A stretch of 64,000 nucleotides of DNA from Sphaerisporangium aureirubrum (GTDB taxonomy: Bacteria; Actinomycetota; Actinomycetes; Streptosporangiales; Streptosporangiaceae). The translations under genes and the position numbers were made by a program. Of the stretch, positions 34,401 through 42,967 are shown in pieces; the stretch's first letter is position 1, and the number at the start of each line of letters is the position of its first letter. The notes beneath the pieces were generated by a model. The model saw only the letters and a list, made by a program, of their open reading frames with translations. It ran no database searches and was not told where the DNA came from. The stretch covers positions 159,735 to 223,734 of the forward strand of contig NZ_JBHSRF010000007.1 of the NCBI RefSeq assembly GCF_042658925.1, in the 5' to 3' direction.

Positions 34401-34625
34401 TGGCTCGGGGAACGGGTGCTCGATCTGGACGACCGCGTTGGGCTCCTCGGTCCACGCGCCGAAGATGCCGCGCGGACGGCCGAGGGTGACGCTGGTGCCG
34501 ACCCGGCGCACGCCGTTGGCCAGCAGGGCGGCGGCCAGCGTGTCGCCCTCGTGGCCTTCGTACGGCCGGCCGTCGAACGTGAAGCGCAGCCGCTCGCCGC
34601 TGCCGGCACCGATGCGCCGCGTCAT
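31419..34625 (-). CDS. soxA: Sarcosine oxidase alpha subunit fused to gamma subunit (SoxA-SoxG)
   Basis: 1068 aa. Residues 10-90: Fer2_4-like domain (RLRFTFDGRPYEGHEGDTLA) of SoxA; ~118-400: NAD-binding part with ILVVGAGPAGLTAARAAAG and HVILATGACERPLAF; ~540-895: GcvT-like folate domain ending DPEGTRRDG. Then, instead of a stop, residues ~905-1068 continue with RLRVHELPYLRMTNVQAPP, GEVDVAWLGPGEWLVIGDE and FWILVRASFARYLTAWL, which is a SoxG (gamma) domain. No separate soxG is present. The complex oxidises sarcosine to glycine and passes the methyl carbon to tetrahydrofolate. ATG 34625 overlaps soxD by 4 bp (ATGA). Confidence 0.9.
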   Translation of the reverse strand: MTRRIGAGSGERLRFTFDGRPYEGHEGDTLAAALLANGVRRVGTSVTLGRPRGIFGAWTEEPNAVVQIEHPFPEPMVQATTVPLYDGLAATSLTGRGRLAGAPDPARYDTVHAHCDILVVGAGPAGLTAARAAAGTGARVILADDRPTPGGTLPDTDDQVEGRPGAAWALDVAATLATLPDVRVLSRTTVLGYYDHNYLVAVERRGEHAVTRERVWRIRARHVILATGACERPLAFAANDTPGVMLLSAARAYVNRYKVLPGHRAVIFTTTPAPEATLNDLATAGIEIADVITPRSPHLITGVRTSGETLRAVEAGPRELEADLLLISGGWTPTTHLYSQAGGRLHYDESLTAFIPTPTALPLTVIGSARGLHTLSDCLSDGEATGAPPHLLPPTSGQVVESTDPLWFVPADDYSTHFVDLQRDVTVADLQRAVGVGMRSVEHVKRYTTAGTAHDQGKTSGVLTSAIVAHLLGTDLDAVGTTTFRAPYVPVSFATLAGRDRGDLHDPVRITAMHDRHVEAGAVFENVGQWKRPWYYPEPGEDMTAAVLRECRAVRQAVGALDASTLGKIDVQGPDAAEFLDRLYTNMMSTLKVGAIRYGLMCRADGMVFDDGTAIRLAPDHYLVTTTTGNAAAVLDWMEEWLQTEWPGLRVRCTSVTEHWATVALAGPASREVLASLTPGLAVDAGSFPFMTWRDATVAGIPARVCRISFSGELAYEINVSRWHGRALWDAVMSTGVVTPYGTEAMHVLRAEKGYPIVGQDTDGTVTPADLGMNWIVSRKKPDFIGKRSHTRADSARPDRRHLVGLIPENPDVLIPEGAQLVEHDRLTPPVPMLGHVTSSYRSTALAGTFALALLEGGAERTGTRLHAVSTGRVIPVTVTSPILYDPEGTRRDGAPHEVPPPEVPERALIPTTPAEGFTGITTPRLRVHELPYLRMTNVQAPPHSMPTPGTWRRTGEVDVAWLGPGEWLVIGDEPPTRSPDAAVTDVSAQRTTLVVAGADARNLLSHGCALDLHPSAFPPGACAQTTLARAQVVLLARDHDEFWILVRASFARYLTAWLTDAATDPVR

Positions 34626-34942
34626 CGCGCCCCTCCCGCGTGGCCGATGCCGGGGACGCGCGGACCCGCGTCGTCCCCCGTGGACGCCGGAAGCGGGTCG
34701 TCCGCGAGGATCTCGTTGGTCAGCGTGTCCCTGGTCACGGTGAACCAGCGGCGGCAGCCCGAGGAGTGGGACCAGCGTTCGTGGAACAGGCCCTTGGGGT
34801 TGTCCCGGTAGAAGAGGTACCGGGACCATTCCTCGTCGGTGAGCCCGGCGGGGTCGGCGGGGTAGGCGACGCCCGCCTGGCCGCCGTAGGCGAACTCGGA
34901 CTCGTCGCGCGGGCCGCACCACGGGCAGGGGATCAGCAGCAT
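34622..34942 (-). CDS. soxD: Sarcosine oxidase delta subunit
   Basis: 106 aa. The N-terminal LLIPCPWCGPRDESEFAYGG holds the zinc Cys pair (CPWC), and WSHSSGCRRWFTVTRDT supplies the further His and Cys ligands of the SoxD zinc site; DEEWSRYLFYRDNPKGLFHE between them is the family signature. Follows soxB by 9 bp with AGGAACCC as ribosome binding site and overlaps soxA by 4 bp, so the subunits are made from one mRNA. Confidence 0.95.
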   Translation of the reverse strand: MLLIPCPWCGPRDESEFAYGGQAGVAYPADPAGLTDEEWSRYLFYRDNPKGLFHERWSHSSGCRRWFTVTRDTLTNEILADDPLPASTGDDAGPRVPGIGHAGGAR

Positions 34943-34951
34943 CGGGTTCCT

Positions 34952-36148
34952 TCAGTGGGCCACGGCGGCGGCGCCGTGCTCGTCGACGAGCGCGCCGGTG
35001 GTGAAGCGGTCCAGGGTGAACGGCGCGTTCAGCGGGTGGGGGGCGCCGGTGGCGACGGTGTGGGCGAAGCACCAGCCGACGCCGGGGGTGGCCTTGAAGC
35101 CGCCGGTCCCCCAGCCGCAGTTGACGTACAGGTCCTCGACGGGCGTGAGGCCGACCACCGGGGAGGCGTCCGGCGTGACGTCCACGACCCCGCCCCAGGT
35201 GCGCAGCACGTGCGCGCGGGCGAAGACCGGGAACAGCTCCAGCGCCGCGGCCATCTGCCGTTCGATGATGTGGAACGCCCCCCGCTGCCGGTAGGAGTTG
35301 GCGGCGTCGATGCCCGCCCCCATGACCAGCTCACCCTTGTGCGCCTGGCTGACGTAGACGTGCACGGCGTTGGACATGACCACGGTCGGGTGGACGGGTT
35401 CGAGCAGCTCGGAGACCAGCGCCTGCAGCGTGTGGCTCTGCACCGGCAGCGGCACCCCGGCCGTGCGCGCCACCACGGACGAGTGCCCGGCGGCGGACAG
35501 CGCGACCCGGCCCGCGGCGATCCTCCCCCGCGTGGTCCGCACGGCCACCGCGCGGCCAGCGGACACCTCGACCCCGGTGACCTCGCAGTTCTCGATGAAG
35601 TGCACCCCGAGCGCCGAGGCCGCCCTGGCGTACCCCCAGGCGACGAGGTCGTGCTTGGCGATCCCGGCCCGGGGCTGGAAGGTGCCGCCGAGGACCGGGT
35701 AGCGGGTGTCCTGCCGCACGTTCACGATGGGGCAGACCTCGGCGACCTGCTCGGGGGTGAGCCACTCGGCGTCCACGCCGTTGAGCAGGTTGGCGTTGAC
35801 CCTGCGCATCCCCTCCCGCACGTCCTGGTGGCTGTGCGCGAGGTTCAGCACGCCGCGCTGGCTGAACAGCACCTCGAAGCCGAGCTCCTCCTCCAGCCCC
35901 TCCCACAGCTTGAGCGCGTGCTCGTAGATGCCCGCGCTCTCGTCCCACAGGTAGTTGGAGCGGATGATGGTGGTGTTGCGCGCCATGTTGCCGCCGGCCA
36001 GCCACCCCTTCTCCAGCACGGCCACGTTGGTCACGCCGTGGTTCTTGGCCAGGTAGTAGGCGGTCGCGATGCCGTGACCGCCTCCCCCGACGATCACCAC
36101 GTCGTAGGCGGCCTCCGGGTCGGGGCTGTGCCACAGCTGCTCGGTCAT
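34952..36148 (-). CDS. soxB: Sarcosine oxidase beta subunit
   Basis: 398 aa, the normal SoxB length. N-terminal FAD site VVIVGGGGHGIATAYYLAKN; His166 in RAGIAKHDLVAWGYA occupies the position of the FMN-linked histidine of the family; C-terminal YVNCGWGTGGFKATPGVGW is the conserved flavin closure. Start ATG 36148 directly behind AGGAGGACC. SoxB holds the active-site FAD that oxidises sarcosine and exchanges electrons with FMN. It follows the dimethylglycine dehydrogenase gene by 14 bp, so the last two demethylation steps are co-expressed. Confidence 0.95.
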   Translation of the reverse strand: MTEQLWHSPDPEAAYDVVIVGGGGHGIATAYYLAKNHGVTNVAVLEKGWLAGGNMARNTTIIRSNYLWDESAGIYEHALKLWEGLEEELGFEVLFSQRGVLNLAHSHQDVREGMRRVNANLLNGVDAEWLTPEQVAEVCPIVNVRQDTRYPVLGGTFQPRAGIAKHDLVAWGYARAASALGVHFIENCEVTGVEVSAGRAVAVRTTRGRIAAGRVALSAAGHSSVVARTAGVPLPVQSHTLQALVSELLEPVHPTVVMSNAVHVYVSQAHKGELVMGAGIDAANSYRQRGAFHIIERQMAAALELFPVFARAHVLRTWGGVVDVTPDASPVVGLTPVEDLYVNCGWGTGGFKATPGVGWCFAHTVATGAPHPLNAPFTLDRFTTGALVDEHGAAAVAH

Positions 36149-36162
36149 GGTCCTCCTGTGCG

Positions 36163-38586
36163 TCACGCGCGAAGGCGCGTCATCGAGGCGTCGAAGAGCG
36201 GCTCGGCGGCCACCACGGCGGTGATCCGCTCGTCGAAGTAGCCGATGCGCAGCACCTGCCCGGGCACCGCCAGCTCGGCGGGCAGCCACGCGTAGGCGAT
36301 GGCCTTGCCGATCGTGTACCCGTAGGCGGCGCTGGTCACGTACCCGACCGGGGTGGCGCCGTCGTACACGGGCTCCTTGCCCATGACCACGCCCGCGGGA
36401 TCGTCGACGGTGAGGCACGTCAGGCGGCGGGTCACCGAGGCGCGGCGGCGCTCCAGGGCGTCGCGCCCGACGAAGTCGCCCTTGTCCGTCTTCACGGCGA
36501 AGCCGAGCCCGGCCTCGTACGGGTCGTGCTCGTCGGTCATGTCGGTGCCGAACGACCGGTAGCCCTTCTCCAGGCGCAGGCTGGTGAACGCCCCGCGCCC
36601 GCCGGCCACGATGCCGTACGGCCGCCCGGCCTCCCACAGCGTGTCCCACAGCGCGAGCCCCATGTCGGCCGTGGTGTACAGCTCCCAGCCGAGCTCCCCG
36701 ATGTACGACAGCCGCAGCGCGGTCACCGGCACCGCCCCGATGTACGCGCGCTTGGCCCGGAAGTACCGGAAGCCCGCCGCGGAGAAGTCGGTGTCGGTGA
36801 GCGGCGCCACGACGTCGCGGGCCCGCGGCCCCCAGACGCCGACGCAGCAGGTGCCCGGGGTGATGTCCCTGACGGCCACCGAACCGTCGGCGGGGAGGTA
36901 TCTGGTGAGCCGGTCGAGGTCCAGGTTGCCGTTGGCGCCGACCTGGAACAGCTCGGGGCCGAGCCGGGCCACGGTGATGTCGCTGCGGATGCCGCCGTCC
37001 TCGCCGAGCAGCAGGCAGTACGTCACGGCGCCGACGGCCTTGCCGGCGTCCCCGGTCGACACGCGGTCGAGGAACGCGGCGGCGCCCGGCCCGGACACCT
37101 CCAGCCGCTTCAGCGCCGACATGTCGTACAGCGCGACGCCCTCGCGGGAGGCCAGCGCCTCGGCGCCCACGATGGGCGACCAGTGACGGGACGCCCAGTC
37201 TCCGGGCGCGGGCACGTCCCGGTCCGCGAGGAGCCCGGCGTTGGCGCCGTACCACTGGGGGCGTTCCCAGCCGTTCGCCTCCAGGAAGTACGCGTCCAGC
37301 TCGCGCTGGCGGGTGTGGAAGGGGCTGACCCGCAGCGGGCGCAGCAGCTCCGGCGGCTGGAGGGGGTGGATGATGTCGTAGACCTCGTCGAAGTTGCGGC
37401 AGTCGCGGGCCAGCACGTACGCGGGGGCGAGCTGGTGCGGCTCGAAGCGGTTGACGTCGCACTCGTGCAGGTCGAACGACGTGGAGTGGCCGTCGACCAG
37501 CCATTCGGCCACGGCCCGCCCGACCCCGGCCGAGTGGGTGACCCACACGGCCTCGGCCACCCAGAAGCCCTCGACGTCCGGGGACGGGCCGAGCAGGGGC
37601 ATGTTGTCGGTGGTGAAGGAGAACAGCCCGTTGACGCCCTCCTCGATCTTGGCGTCCCTGGTGGACGGCAGCAGGGAGCGGGTCTCCTCCCAGGCCGGGG
37701 CGAAGTCGTCGGCGGTGAACGGCAGCACCGACGGCATCACCTCGGCGCGGCCCACCGGCACGATGTCCTGCGCGCGGATCGGCATGGCGCGGTGGCCGTA
37801 GTAGCCGACACCGAGCCGGTCGTGCCGTTCGCGGTAGTACAGGTCGGCGTCCTGGTGGCGCAGGATCGGCCGCACGGCCTCGTCGGACTGCCCGCGCAGC
37901 GCGGGCACCGGCCCGGTCCAGGCGAGCTGGTGGGCGAGCGGGGTGAGGGGCAGCGTCATCCCGGCCATCGCGGCGACCTTGGGGCCCCAGATGCCCGCGC
38001 AGCAGACGACCACGTCGGCGGGGAAGTCTCCCCGGTCGGTGACGACCCCGGTGACCCGGCCGCCGTGGGTGCGCACCTCCAGCACCTCGTGCCGGTCCAG
38101 CACGCGCACGCCGCGCTCGCGGGCGATGCCCAGCTGCACCTCGACGGCGCGCACGGCCTTGGCGATGCCGTCGGTCGGGACGAGGAACCCGCCGAGCACC
38201 CGCGCGGGGTCGAGCAGCGAGTGGCGGGCGACGGTCTCCTCGGGGCCGAGCAGCTCGGCGGGGACGCCCCACGAGGTGGCCCAGCCGTGGCGGCGGCTCA
38301 GCTCGCGCAGGCGCTCGGGGGTGGTGGCCACCTCCAGGCCGCCGACCCGCAGGAAGCACCCGAGCCGCATGAGCTTCTCGACGGTGTACCGGGCGAGCGC
38401 GGTCATGGTCTTGGACGGGTTGGTCTGGAACACCAGCCCGGGGGCGTGGCTGGAGGATCCGCCGGGGACGGGCAGCGGGCCCTGGTCCAGGACGGTGATG
38501 TCGTCCCAGCCGCGGGCCGACAGTTCTTCGGCGAGCGCCGCGCCCACCACGCCCGCACCGATGACGACGACCCGAGGGCCTGTCAT
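36163..38586 (-). CDS. Dimethylglycine/sarcosine dehydrogenase-type flavoprotein (DAO-FAO_M-GcvT)
   Basis: 807 aa. Residues 1-380: D-amino-acid-oxidase-like FAD domain with VVVIGAGVVGAALAEELSAR and GGSSSHAPGLVF, whose His47 matches the covalent FAD-binding His of the family; ~380-440 is the FAO_M linker; ~440-807 are GcvT domains that bind folate (LRLSYIGELGWELYTTADMG, LEKGYRSFGTDM). Known relatives demethylate dimethylglycine or sarcosine and transfer the methyl carbon to tetrahydrofolate. Given SoxBDA right behind it, dimethylglycine to sarcosine is the best assignment. ATG 38586 follows GGAGGTGG. Confidence 0.9.
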   Translation of the reverse strand: MTGPRVVVIGAGVVGAALAEELSARGWDDITVLDQGPLPVPGGSSSHAPGLVFQTNPSKTMTALARYTVEKLMRLGCFLRVGGLEVATTPERLRELSRRHGWATSWGVPAELLGPEETVARHSLLDPARVLGGFLVPTDGIAKAVRAVEVQLGIARERGVRVLDRHEVLEVRTHGGRVTGVVTDRGDFPADVVVCCAGIWGPKVAAMAGMTLPLTPLAHQLAWTGPVPALRGQSDEAVRPILRHQDADLYYRERHDRLGVGYYGHRAMPIRAQDIVPVGRAEVMPSVLPFTADDFAPAWEETRSLLPSTRDAKIEEGVNGLFSFTTDNMPLLGPSPDVEGFWVAEAVWVTHSAGVGRAVAEWLVDGHSTSFDLHECDVNRFEPHQLAPAYVLARDCRNFDEVYDIIHPLQPPELLRPLRVSPFHTRQRELDAYFLEANGWERPQWYGANAGLLADRDVPAPGDWASRHWSPIVGAEALASREGVALYDMSALKRLEVSGPGAAAFLDRVSTGDAGKAVGAVTYCLLLGEDGGIRSDITVARLGPELFQVGANGNLDLDRLTRYLPADGSVAVRDITPGTCCVGVWGPRARDVVAPLTDTDFSAAGFRYFRAKRAYIGAVPVTALRLSYIGELGWELYTTADMGLALWDTLWEAGRPYGIVAGGRGAFTSLRLEKGYRSFGTDMTDEHDPYEAGLGFAVKTDKGDFVGRDALERRRASVTRRLTCLTVDDPAGVVMGKEPVYDGATPVGYVTSAAYGYTIGKAIAYAWLPAELAVPGQVLRIGYFDERITAVVAAEPLFDASMTRLRA

Positions 38587-38597
38587 ACGCCACCTCC

Positions 38598-38633
38598 GTT
38601 GCGCAATATGAAACACGCTGCGCTTGCCGCAAC
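38598..38633. promoter_or_regulatory. Proposed IclR operator, site A (demethylation operon)
   Basis: GTTGCG (38598-38603), 24 bp, CGCAAC (38628-38633). The right half is nested in a perfect TGCG-N5-CGCA repeat (minus strand). A likely minus-strand promoter (TTGCGG, 16 bp, CATATT) lies fully inside the site, 12 bp upstream of the start codon. Confidence 0.75.
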
Positions 38634-38733
38634 AAGCGTGACCGGCGGCGATAGGGGTGTCAAGAGTCCCGAACCCGGCCGGACTGAGCCCTGGAGTCCG
38701 GCCGGGCCGTTCATGGGGTGACGGGAGCGCCCG

Positions 38734-39732
38734 TCAGCCGGTGGGGAGCCAGGCCTTGACCTTGTCGGGGTTGGCGGTGACCCACTTCTCCGCGGCCTCC
38801 TCGGGGGTCATCTTGTCCTCCGAGATGTACTTGGCCACGAGGTTCTGGTCGTCGTTGGTCCAGGTGAAGTTCTTGACCAGCTCGTACGCGGGGCTGCCCG
38901 ACCCGGCGAACTTCGTGCTGACGATCTTGTCGAGCTCGTACGGCGGGTAGTCGCAGGCGACCTTCTCGGCGTCGGCGTCGCAGCCGTCGGTGTAGGCGGG
39001 GAGGTTCACCTTGACCAGCTTGAGCTCCGCCAGGAACCACTGCGGCTCGTAGAAGTAGCCGATCATGGGCTTCTGCTGAGCCTCGGCCTGCCGGAAGCCG
39101 GTGATCAGCGCCGCCTCGCTGCCCGCGTAGACGACCTTGTAGTCAAGCTTCAGGTTCTTGACCAGGGCCGCGTCGTTGGTGACGAACGAGGGGTCGCCGT
39201 CCAGCAGCTGGCCCTTGCCCCCGGACTCGGAGGTCTTGAACAGGTCGGCGTACTTGTTGAGGTTCTTCCAGTCGGTGATGTCCGGGTACTTCGCCGCCAT
39301 CCACGGCGGCACGTACCACCCGATCACGCCCTTGTTGCCGGTGGAGCCGGCCTCGACCGCGACCTTCTGCTGCTCGATGTACTTCTCCTTCAGGTCGTCG
39401 TGTCCCCAGTTCTCGACGACCGCGTCGACCTCGCCGGTGGCGAAGCCCTGCCAGGCCACCTCTTCCTTCAGGTCCTTCTTCGTCACCGTGCAGCCGAGTT
39501 CCTTCTCGGCCACGTACGCGATCACCGCCGCGTTGGCCTCGTACCCGACCCAGGGGTTGATCGCGATGTTCACCGCGCCGCACGCCTTGGCGCCGGACGC
39601 GGAGGCCGCGCCCGAGGGGGAGGCGCCCTCCCCCACCTTCGCGCCGCCGCACCCGGAGACGAGGAGGCCGACGGCCGCCGCGAACACGGCCGCCCGGGGT
39701 GCCGAGTGCCGCACGATCCTGGAAAGTGTCAC
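38734..39732 (-). CDS. Glycine betaine/choline ABC transporter substrate-binding lipoprotein
   Basis: 332 aa. Lipoprotein signal with lipobox LLVSGC (Cys28). ProX/OpuAC-type type-II binding fold: AINPWVGYEANAAVIAYVAE, VDAVVENWGHDDLKEKYIEQ, WYVPPWMAAKYPDITDW and MIGYFYEPQWFLAEL, whose Trp/Tyr residues would form the aromatic cage for a quaternary ammonium. Start GTG 39732, seven bases after AGGAG. Third gene of the importer operon. It delivers betaine or choline to the permease on the outer face. Confidence 0.93.
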   Translation of the reverse strand: MTLSRIVRHSAPRAAVFAAAVGLLVSGCGGAKVGEGASPSGAASASGAKACGAVNIAINPWVGYEANAAVIAYVAEKELGCTVTKKDLKEEVAWQGFATGEVDAVVENWGHDDLKEKYIEQQKVAVEAGSTGNKGVIGWYVPPWMAAKYPDITDWKNLNKYADLFKTSESGGKGQLLDGDPSFVTNDAALVKNLKLDYKVVYAGSEAALITGFRQAEAQQKPMIGYFYEPQWFLAELKLVKVNLPAYTDGCDADAEKVACDYPPYELDKIVSTKFAGSGSPAYELVKNFTWTNDDQNLVAKYISEDKMTPEEAAEKWVTANPDKVKAWLPTG

Positions 39733-39833
39733 CAAGGTTCTCCTCTATCCGAAAGCCGCCGGAGGCGGCCGCTGAGCACCCCTACGGGCGGACGTGAACC
39801 CCCGAAGAACTTCCGATTCGCGCGGTACGGCCA

Positions 39834-41813
39834 TCAGTGCCGCCCGTGCGCCGCCGCGTCGGCGCGCCGCGCCGCGGCCCGGGTGACGGCGGCCAGCATG
39901 GTGCCGAGCACCACGATGGCGAGCCCGGCGGCGAGGCCCTTGCCGCGCAGCTGGAGCTGCGCGAAGCCGGACACCACGTCGTAGCCGAGCGCGCCCGCGC
40001 CGACCAGGCCGCCGACCACGACCATGGCGAGCACGTAACAGATGCCCTGGCTGGCGGCCAGCGCGACCGCCGCGCGCGCCATCGGCAGCTGCACCTTGGA
40101 GATGAGCTGCCAGGTGCTGGACCCGGCGGCCGTGGCCGCCTCCACGGCGCTCGCCGACACGCCGCGCACGCCGTCGGCGACCAGCTTGACCGCCACCGGT
40201 GCGGCGTACACGACGGCGGCGAGGATCGCGGTGAACCGGGTGGCGCCGAACAGGCCGAGGATGGGGACGAGGTACACGAAGGCGGGCATGGTCTGCCCGG
40301 CGTCCAGCACCGGGCGGATCACCCGGTCGGCCCGGTCGTCGCGCCCCATCCACACGCCGGCGACGACGCCGAGCGCCATCACCAGCACGGTGGCCACCAG
40401 CGTCGAGGCGAGGGTGACCATGCTGTCCTGCCACAGGCCGAGCGCTACCAGCAGCACCAGGCAGACCGCGCAGACGGCCGCGATCCGCGTGCCGCCCACC
40501 ACCAGCGCCGCCGCGGTGACCCCGGCGGTCACCAGCCACCACGGCGACCCGGCCAGCAGCGCCTCGAACGGGTTGAGCAGGCCGTAGGTGACGAGGTTCT
40601 TGATGCCGTTGGTGGTGGCGTACAGGTTGACCTGCGCCCATTCGCTGGCCGACCCGGCGGCGCGGCGCACCTGCGCGCCGAGGTCGCCGGTGCCGGGGAA
40701 CTCGGCGGCCCAGACGTAGACGTGCGAGAGGTAGACGAGCACCGCGGTGACCGCGAGGACGGCGGCGACCTGGATCCGGCGCCACCACGGCCCGCGGTCG
40801 CGCCGCGCCCGGCGGGCGGTCTCGGCGCGGCGCCCGGCCGCGGAGGTGGCCCGGTCCAGCACGATCGCCATGATGACGATGGCCAGGCCCGCGTTGAACG
40901 ACGTGCCGACGTCCAGGGTCTCCAGGGCCTTCAGCACGGTCTTGCCGAGGCCGGGCGCGTCGATGAGCGCGGCGATGGTGACCATGGCGAGCGCCGCCAT
41001 GATCGTCTGGTTGACGCCGACGACGATGGTCCGCCCCGCCAGCGGCAGCCGTACTTTCCGCAGGATCTGCCCGGGTGTCGAGCCCAGCGACAGGCCGGCC
41101 TCCACGCTCTCCTTGGGCACCTGCCTGATGGCGTGCGCGGTGATGCGGATGGCGGGCGGGATCGCGTAGATCATGGTGGCGACGGTCGCGCTGGCCGGGC
41201 CGATCAGGAAGAACAGCGTCAGCGGCGCGAGGTACACGAACGTCGGCATCGTCTGCATGAAGTCGAGCACCGGCGCGAACAGCCGCTCGACCCGCCGGTC
41301 CAGCCCCGCCCAGATCCCGAGCGGGATGCCGATCGCCAGCGAGAGCACCACCGCGGAGAGGGTGAGCGCCAGGGTGTCCATGCTCTCCTCCCACAGGCCG
41401 AGCAGGCCGAAGGAGGCGAAACCGGCGGCGGTGAGCAGGGCGACCCTGAGGTTGCCCCACAGCAGGGCGACGGCCGTCGCGATGGCCGTCACGCCGAGCC
41501 AGCCGATCACCGGCACCGGGCGGCCGAACGACGGGCGGCTGATCAGCGCCTGGACGAAGGTGACGAACTCATCGATGAACAGCCGGATGTAGTTCACGAA
41601 GTACAGGAAGAACGGGTTGGAGTTCCGGCTGTTGTCGATCGTCTCGGCGGCGGCGCCGATGCGCTGGTGCAGCGGCGTCAGCTCGGCGCCGCCGAGCGGC
41701 AGCGTGGCCTGGCCGCGGAAGGCGATCCACAGCAGCACCCACACGGCGACGACCCCGCCGAGCAGGTACGGGCGGGACAGGAACGGCCGGCGCGCCGCCG
41801 CGACGGCGGTCAC
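39834..41813 (-). CDS. Glycine betaine ABC transporter permease, two ProW domains fused
   Basis: 659 aa, twice the usual length. The first BPD_transp domain (about residues 130-325) and the second (about 455-650) each carry a full set of core helices and an EAA-like loop (ESVEAGLSLGSTPGQILRKV and SAVEAATAAGSSTWQLISKV). Between them lies a linker with Arg-rich DRATSAAGRRAETARRARRD and two more helices. One chain can thus form the complete membrane channel. ATG 41813 overlaps the ATPase stop by 4 bp. Confidence 0.93.
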   Translation of the reverse strand: MTAVAAARRPFLSRPYLLGGVVAVWVLLWIAFRGQATLPLGGAELTPLHQRIGAAAETIDNSRNSNPFFLYFVNYIRLFIDEFVTFVQALISRPSFGRPVPVIGWLGVTAIATAVALLWGNLRVALLTAAGFASFGLLGLWEESMDTLALTLSAVVLSLAIGIPLGIWAGLDRRVERLFAPVLDFMQTMPTFVYLAPLTLFFLIGPASATVATMIYAIPPAIRITAHAIRQVPKESVEAGLSLGSTPGQILRKVRLPLAGRTIVVGVNQTIMAALAMVTIAALIDAPGLGKTVLKALETLDVGTSFNAGLAIVIMAIVLDRATSAAGRRAETARRARRDRGPWWRRIQVAAVLAVTAVLVYLSHVYVWAAEFPGTGDLGAQVRRAAGSASEWAQVNLYATTNGIKNLVTYGLLNPFEALLAGSPWWLVTAGVTAAALVVGGTRIAAVCAVCLVLLVALGLWQDSMVTLASTLVATVLVMALGVVAGVWMGRDDRADRVIRPVLDAGQTMPAFVYLVPILGLFGATRFTAILAAVVYAAPVAVKLVADGVRGVSASAVEAATAAGSSTWQLISKVQLPMARAAVALAASQGICYVLAMVVVGGLVGAGALGYDVVSGFAQLQLRGKGLAAGLAIVVLGTMLAAVTRAAARRADAAAHGRH

Positions 41814-42871
41814 TCGGCGATCACCTCAAGGATCTCCGCGCCGGTCACCACGCCGAGCAGCTCGCCGCCGGCGACCACCCGCACGGGACGGTCGGCGCGC
41901 AGCACGGTGCGCGCGGCGTCCTTGATCACCACGTCGGGGCCGAGCTCGGGGCCGTCCTGCGGGTCGTCGTCGCGCGGCGGGCGCATGATCCAGCGCAGGG
42001 TGAGCACGGCGGCCCGGTCCACCTCGCTCACGAAGTCCCGCACGTAGTCGTCGGCGGGCGCCCCCACCACCTGGTCGGGCGTGCCGATCTGCACGATGGC
42101 GCCATCCCGCATCACCATGATGCGGTCGCCGAGCTTGAGCGCCTCGTCCAGGTCGTGCGTGATGAAGATCATCGTCTTGCCGACCTCGTTGTGCAGCCGG
42201 ATGACCTCCTGCTGCATGTCCCTGCGGATCAGCGGGTCCAACGCGGAGAACGGCTCGTCGAAGAACAGCACCTCGGGGTCGACGGCCAGCGCCCTGGCGA
42301 GGCCCACCCGCTGCTGCATGCCGCCGGACAGCTCGTCGGGGTAGGACCCGCCGTACCCGGACAGCCCCACCAGGTCGAGCATCTCGGTGGCCCTGGCGTA
42401 CCTGGCCTGCTTGGCGGCGCCGCGGATCTCCAGGCCGTAGGCGATGTTGTCCAGCACCCGCCGGTGCGGCAGCAGGCCGAAGTGCTGGAAGACCATGGCG
42501 AACCGGTGGCGGCGGATCTCGCGCAGTTCCTTGTCCCCGGCCTTGCGGATGTCCTGGCCGTCCAGCAGGACCTCGCCCGCGGTCGGCTCGACCAGCCGGG
42601 TCAGGCAGCGCACCAGCGTCGACTTGCCCGAGCCGGACAGGCCCATGACCACGAACACCTCGCCCTGGCGCACCCCGAACGTGGCGTCGCGCACCGCGGC
42701 GACACAGCCGGCGCGCTCCTTCAGCTCGGCCCTGGACAGCTCGGCGAGCGCCGAGCCCGGCACCCGTTCGGCGCGGGGCCCGAACACCTTCCACAGGCCG
42801 CGCACGTCGAGGACCACCGGTTCCTCGGGGGCGGCGGGCCGCGAGACTTCGGCCGGCGACGTCGCGGTCAT
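41810..42871 (-). CDS. Glycine betaine ABC transporter ATP-binding protein
   Basis: 353 aa. Walker A VMGLSGSGKSTLV, signature LSGGMQQRVGLARAL, Walker B VLFFDEPFSALD, and H-loop FITHDLDEAL. After the nucleotide-binding domain (to about residue 290) comes one CBS-like tail (VIKDAARTVLRADRPVRVVA then LLGVVTGAEILEV), as in ProV/OpuAA. ATG 42871 behind GAGGTGACC; upstream frame lacks signals. First gene of the importer operon, about 97 bp downstream of operator site B. Confidence 0.93.
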   Translation of the reverse strand: MTATSPAEVSRPAAPEEPVVLDVRGLWKVFGPRAERVPGSALAELSRAELKERAGCVAAVRDATFGVRQGEVFVVMGLSGSGKSTLVRCLTRLVEPTAGEVLLDGQDIRKAGDKELREIRRHRFAMVFQHFGLLPHRRVLDNIAYGLEIRGAAKQARYARATEMLDLVGLSGYGGSYPDELSGGMQQRVGLARALAVDPEVLFFDEPFSALDPLIRRDMQQEVIRLHNEVGKTMIFITHDLDEALKLGDRIMVMRDGAIVQIGTPDQVVGAPADDYVRDFVSEVDRAAVLTLRWIMRPPRDDDPQDGPELGPDVVIKDAARTVLRADRPVRVVAGGELLGVVTGAEILEVIAE

Positions 42872-42967
42872 GGTCACCTCGCGGGTCGAGGGGCGCGAAG
42901 GCCCGTCTCGGGCCCTCCGGCCGCCAAGGGGGCGAGGCCTGGGGGCAGACCTCACCACGCAGCTTCA

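Noticed and set aside
34626..35072. Upstream extension of the soxA frame
   Set aside because: It runs through soxD and into soxB in another frame and has an unlikely Arg/Pro-rich composition; ATG 34625 in the ATGA overlap with soxD is the natural start.
34952..38635. Very long open frame of more than 1,200 codons spanning soxB and antisense-like frames of the dimethylglycine dehydrogenase gene
   Set aside because: Only the last 399 codons (soxB) have a ribosome binding site and family motifs; the upstream part is another frame of the dehydrogenase gene, open because of high GC.
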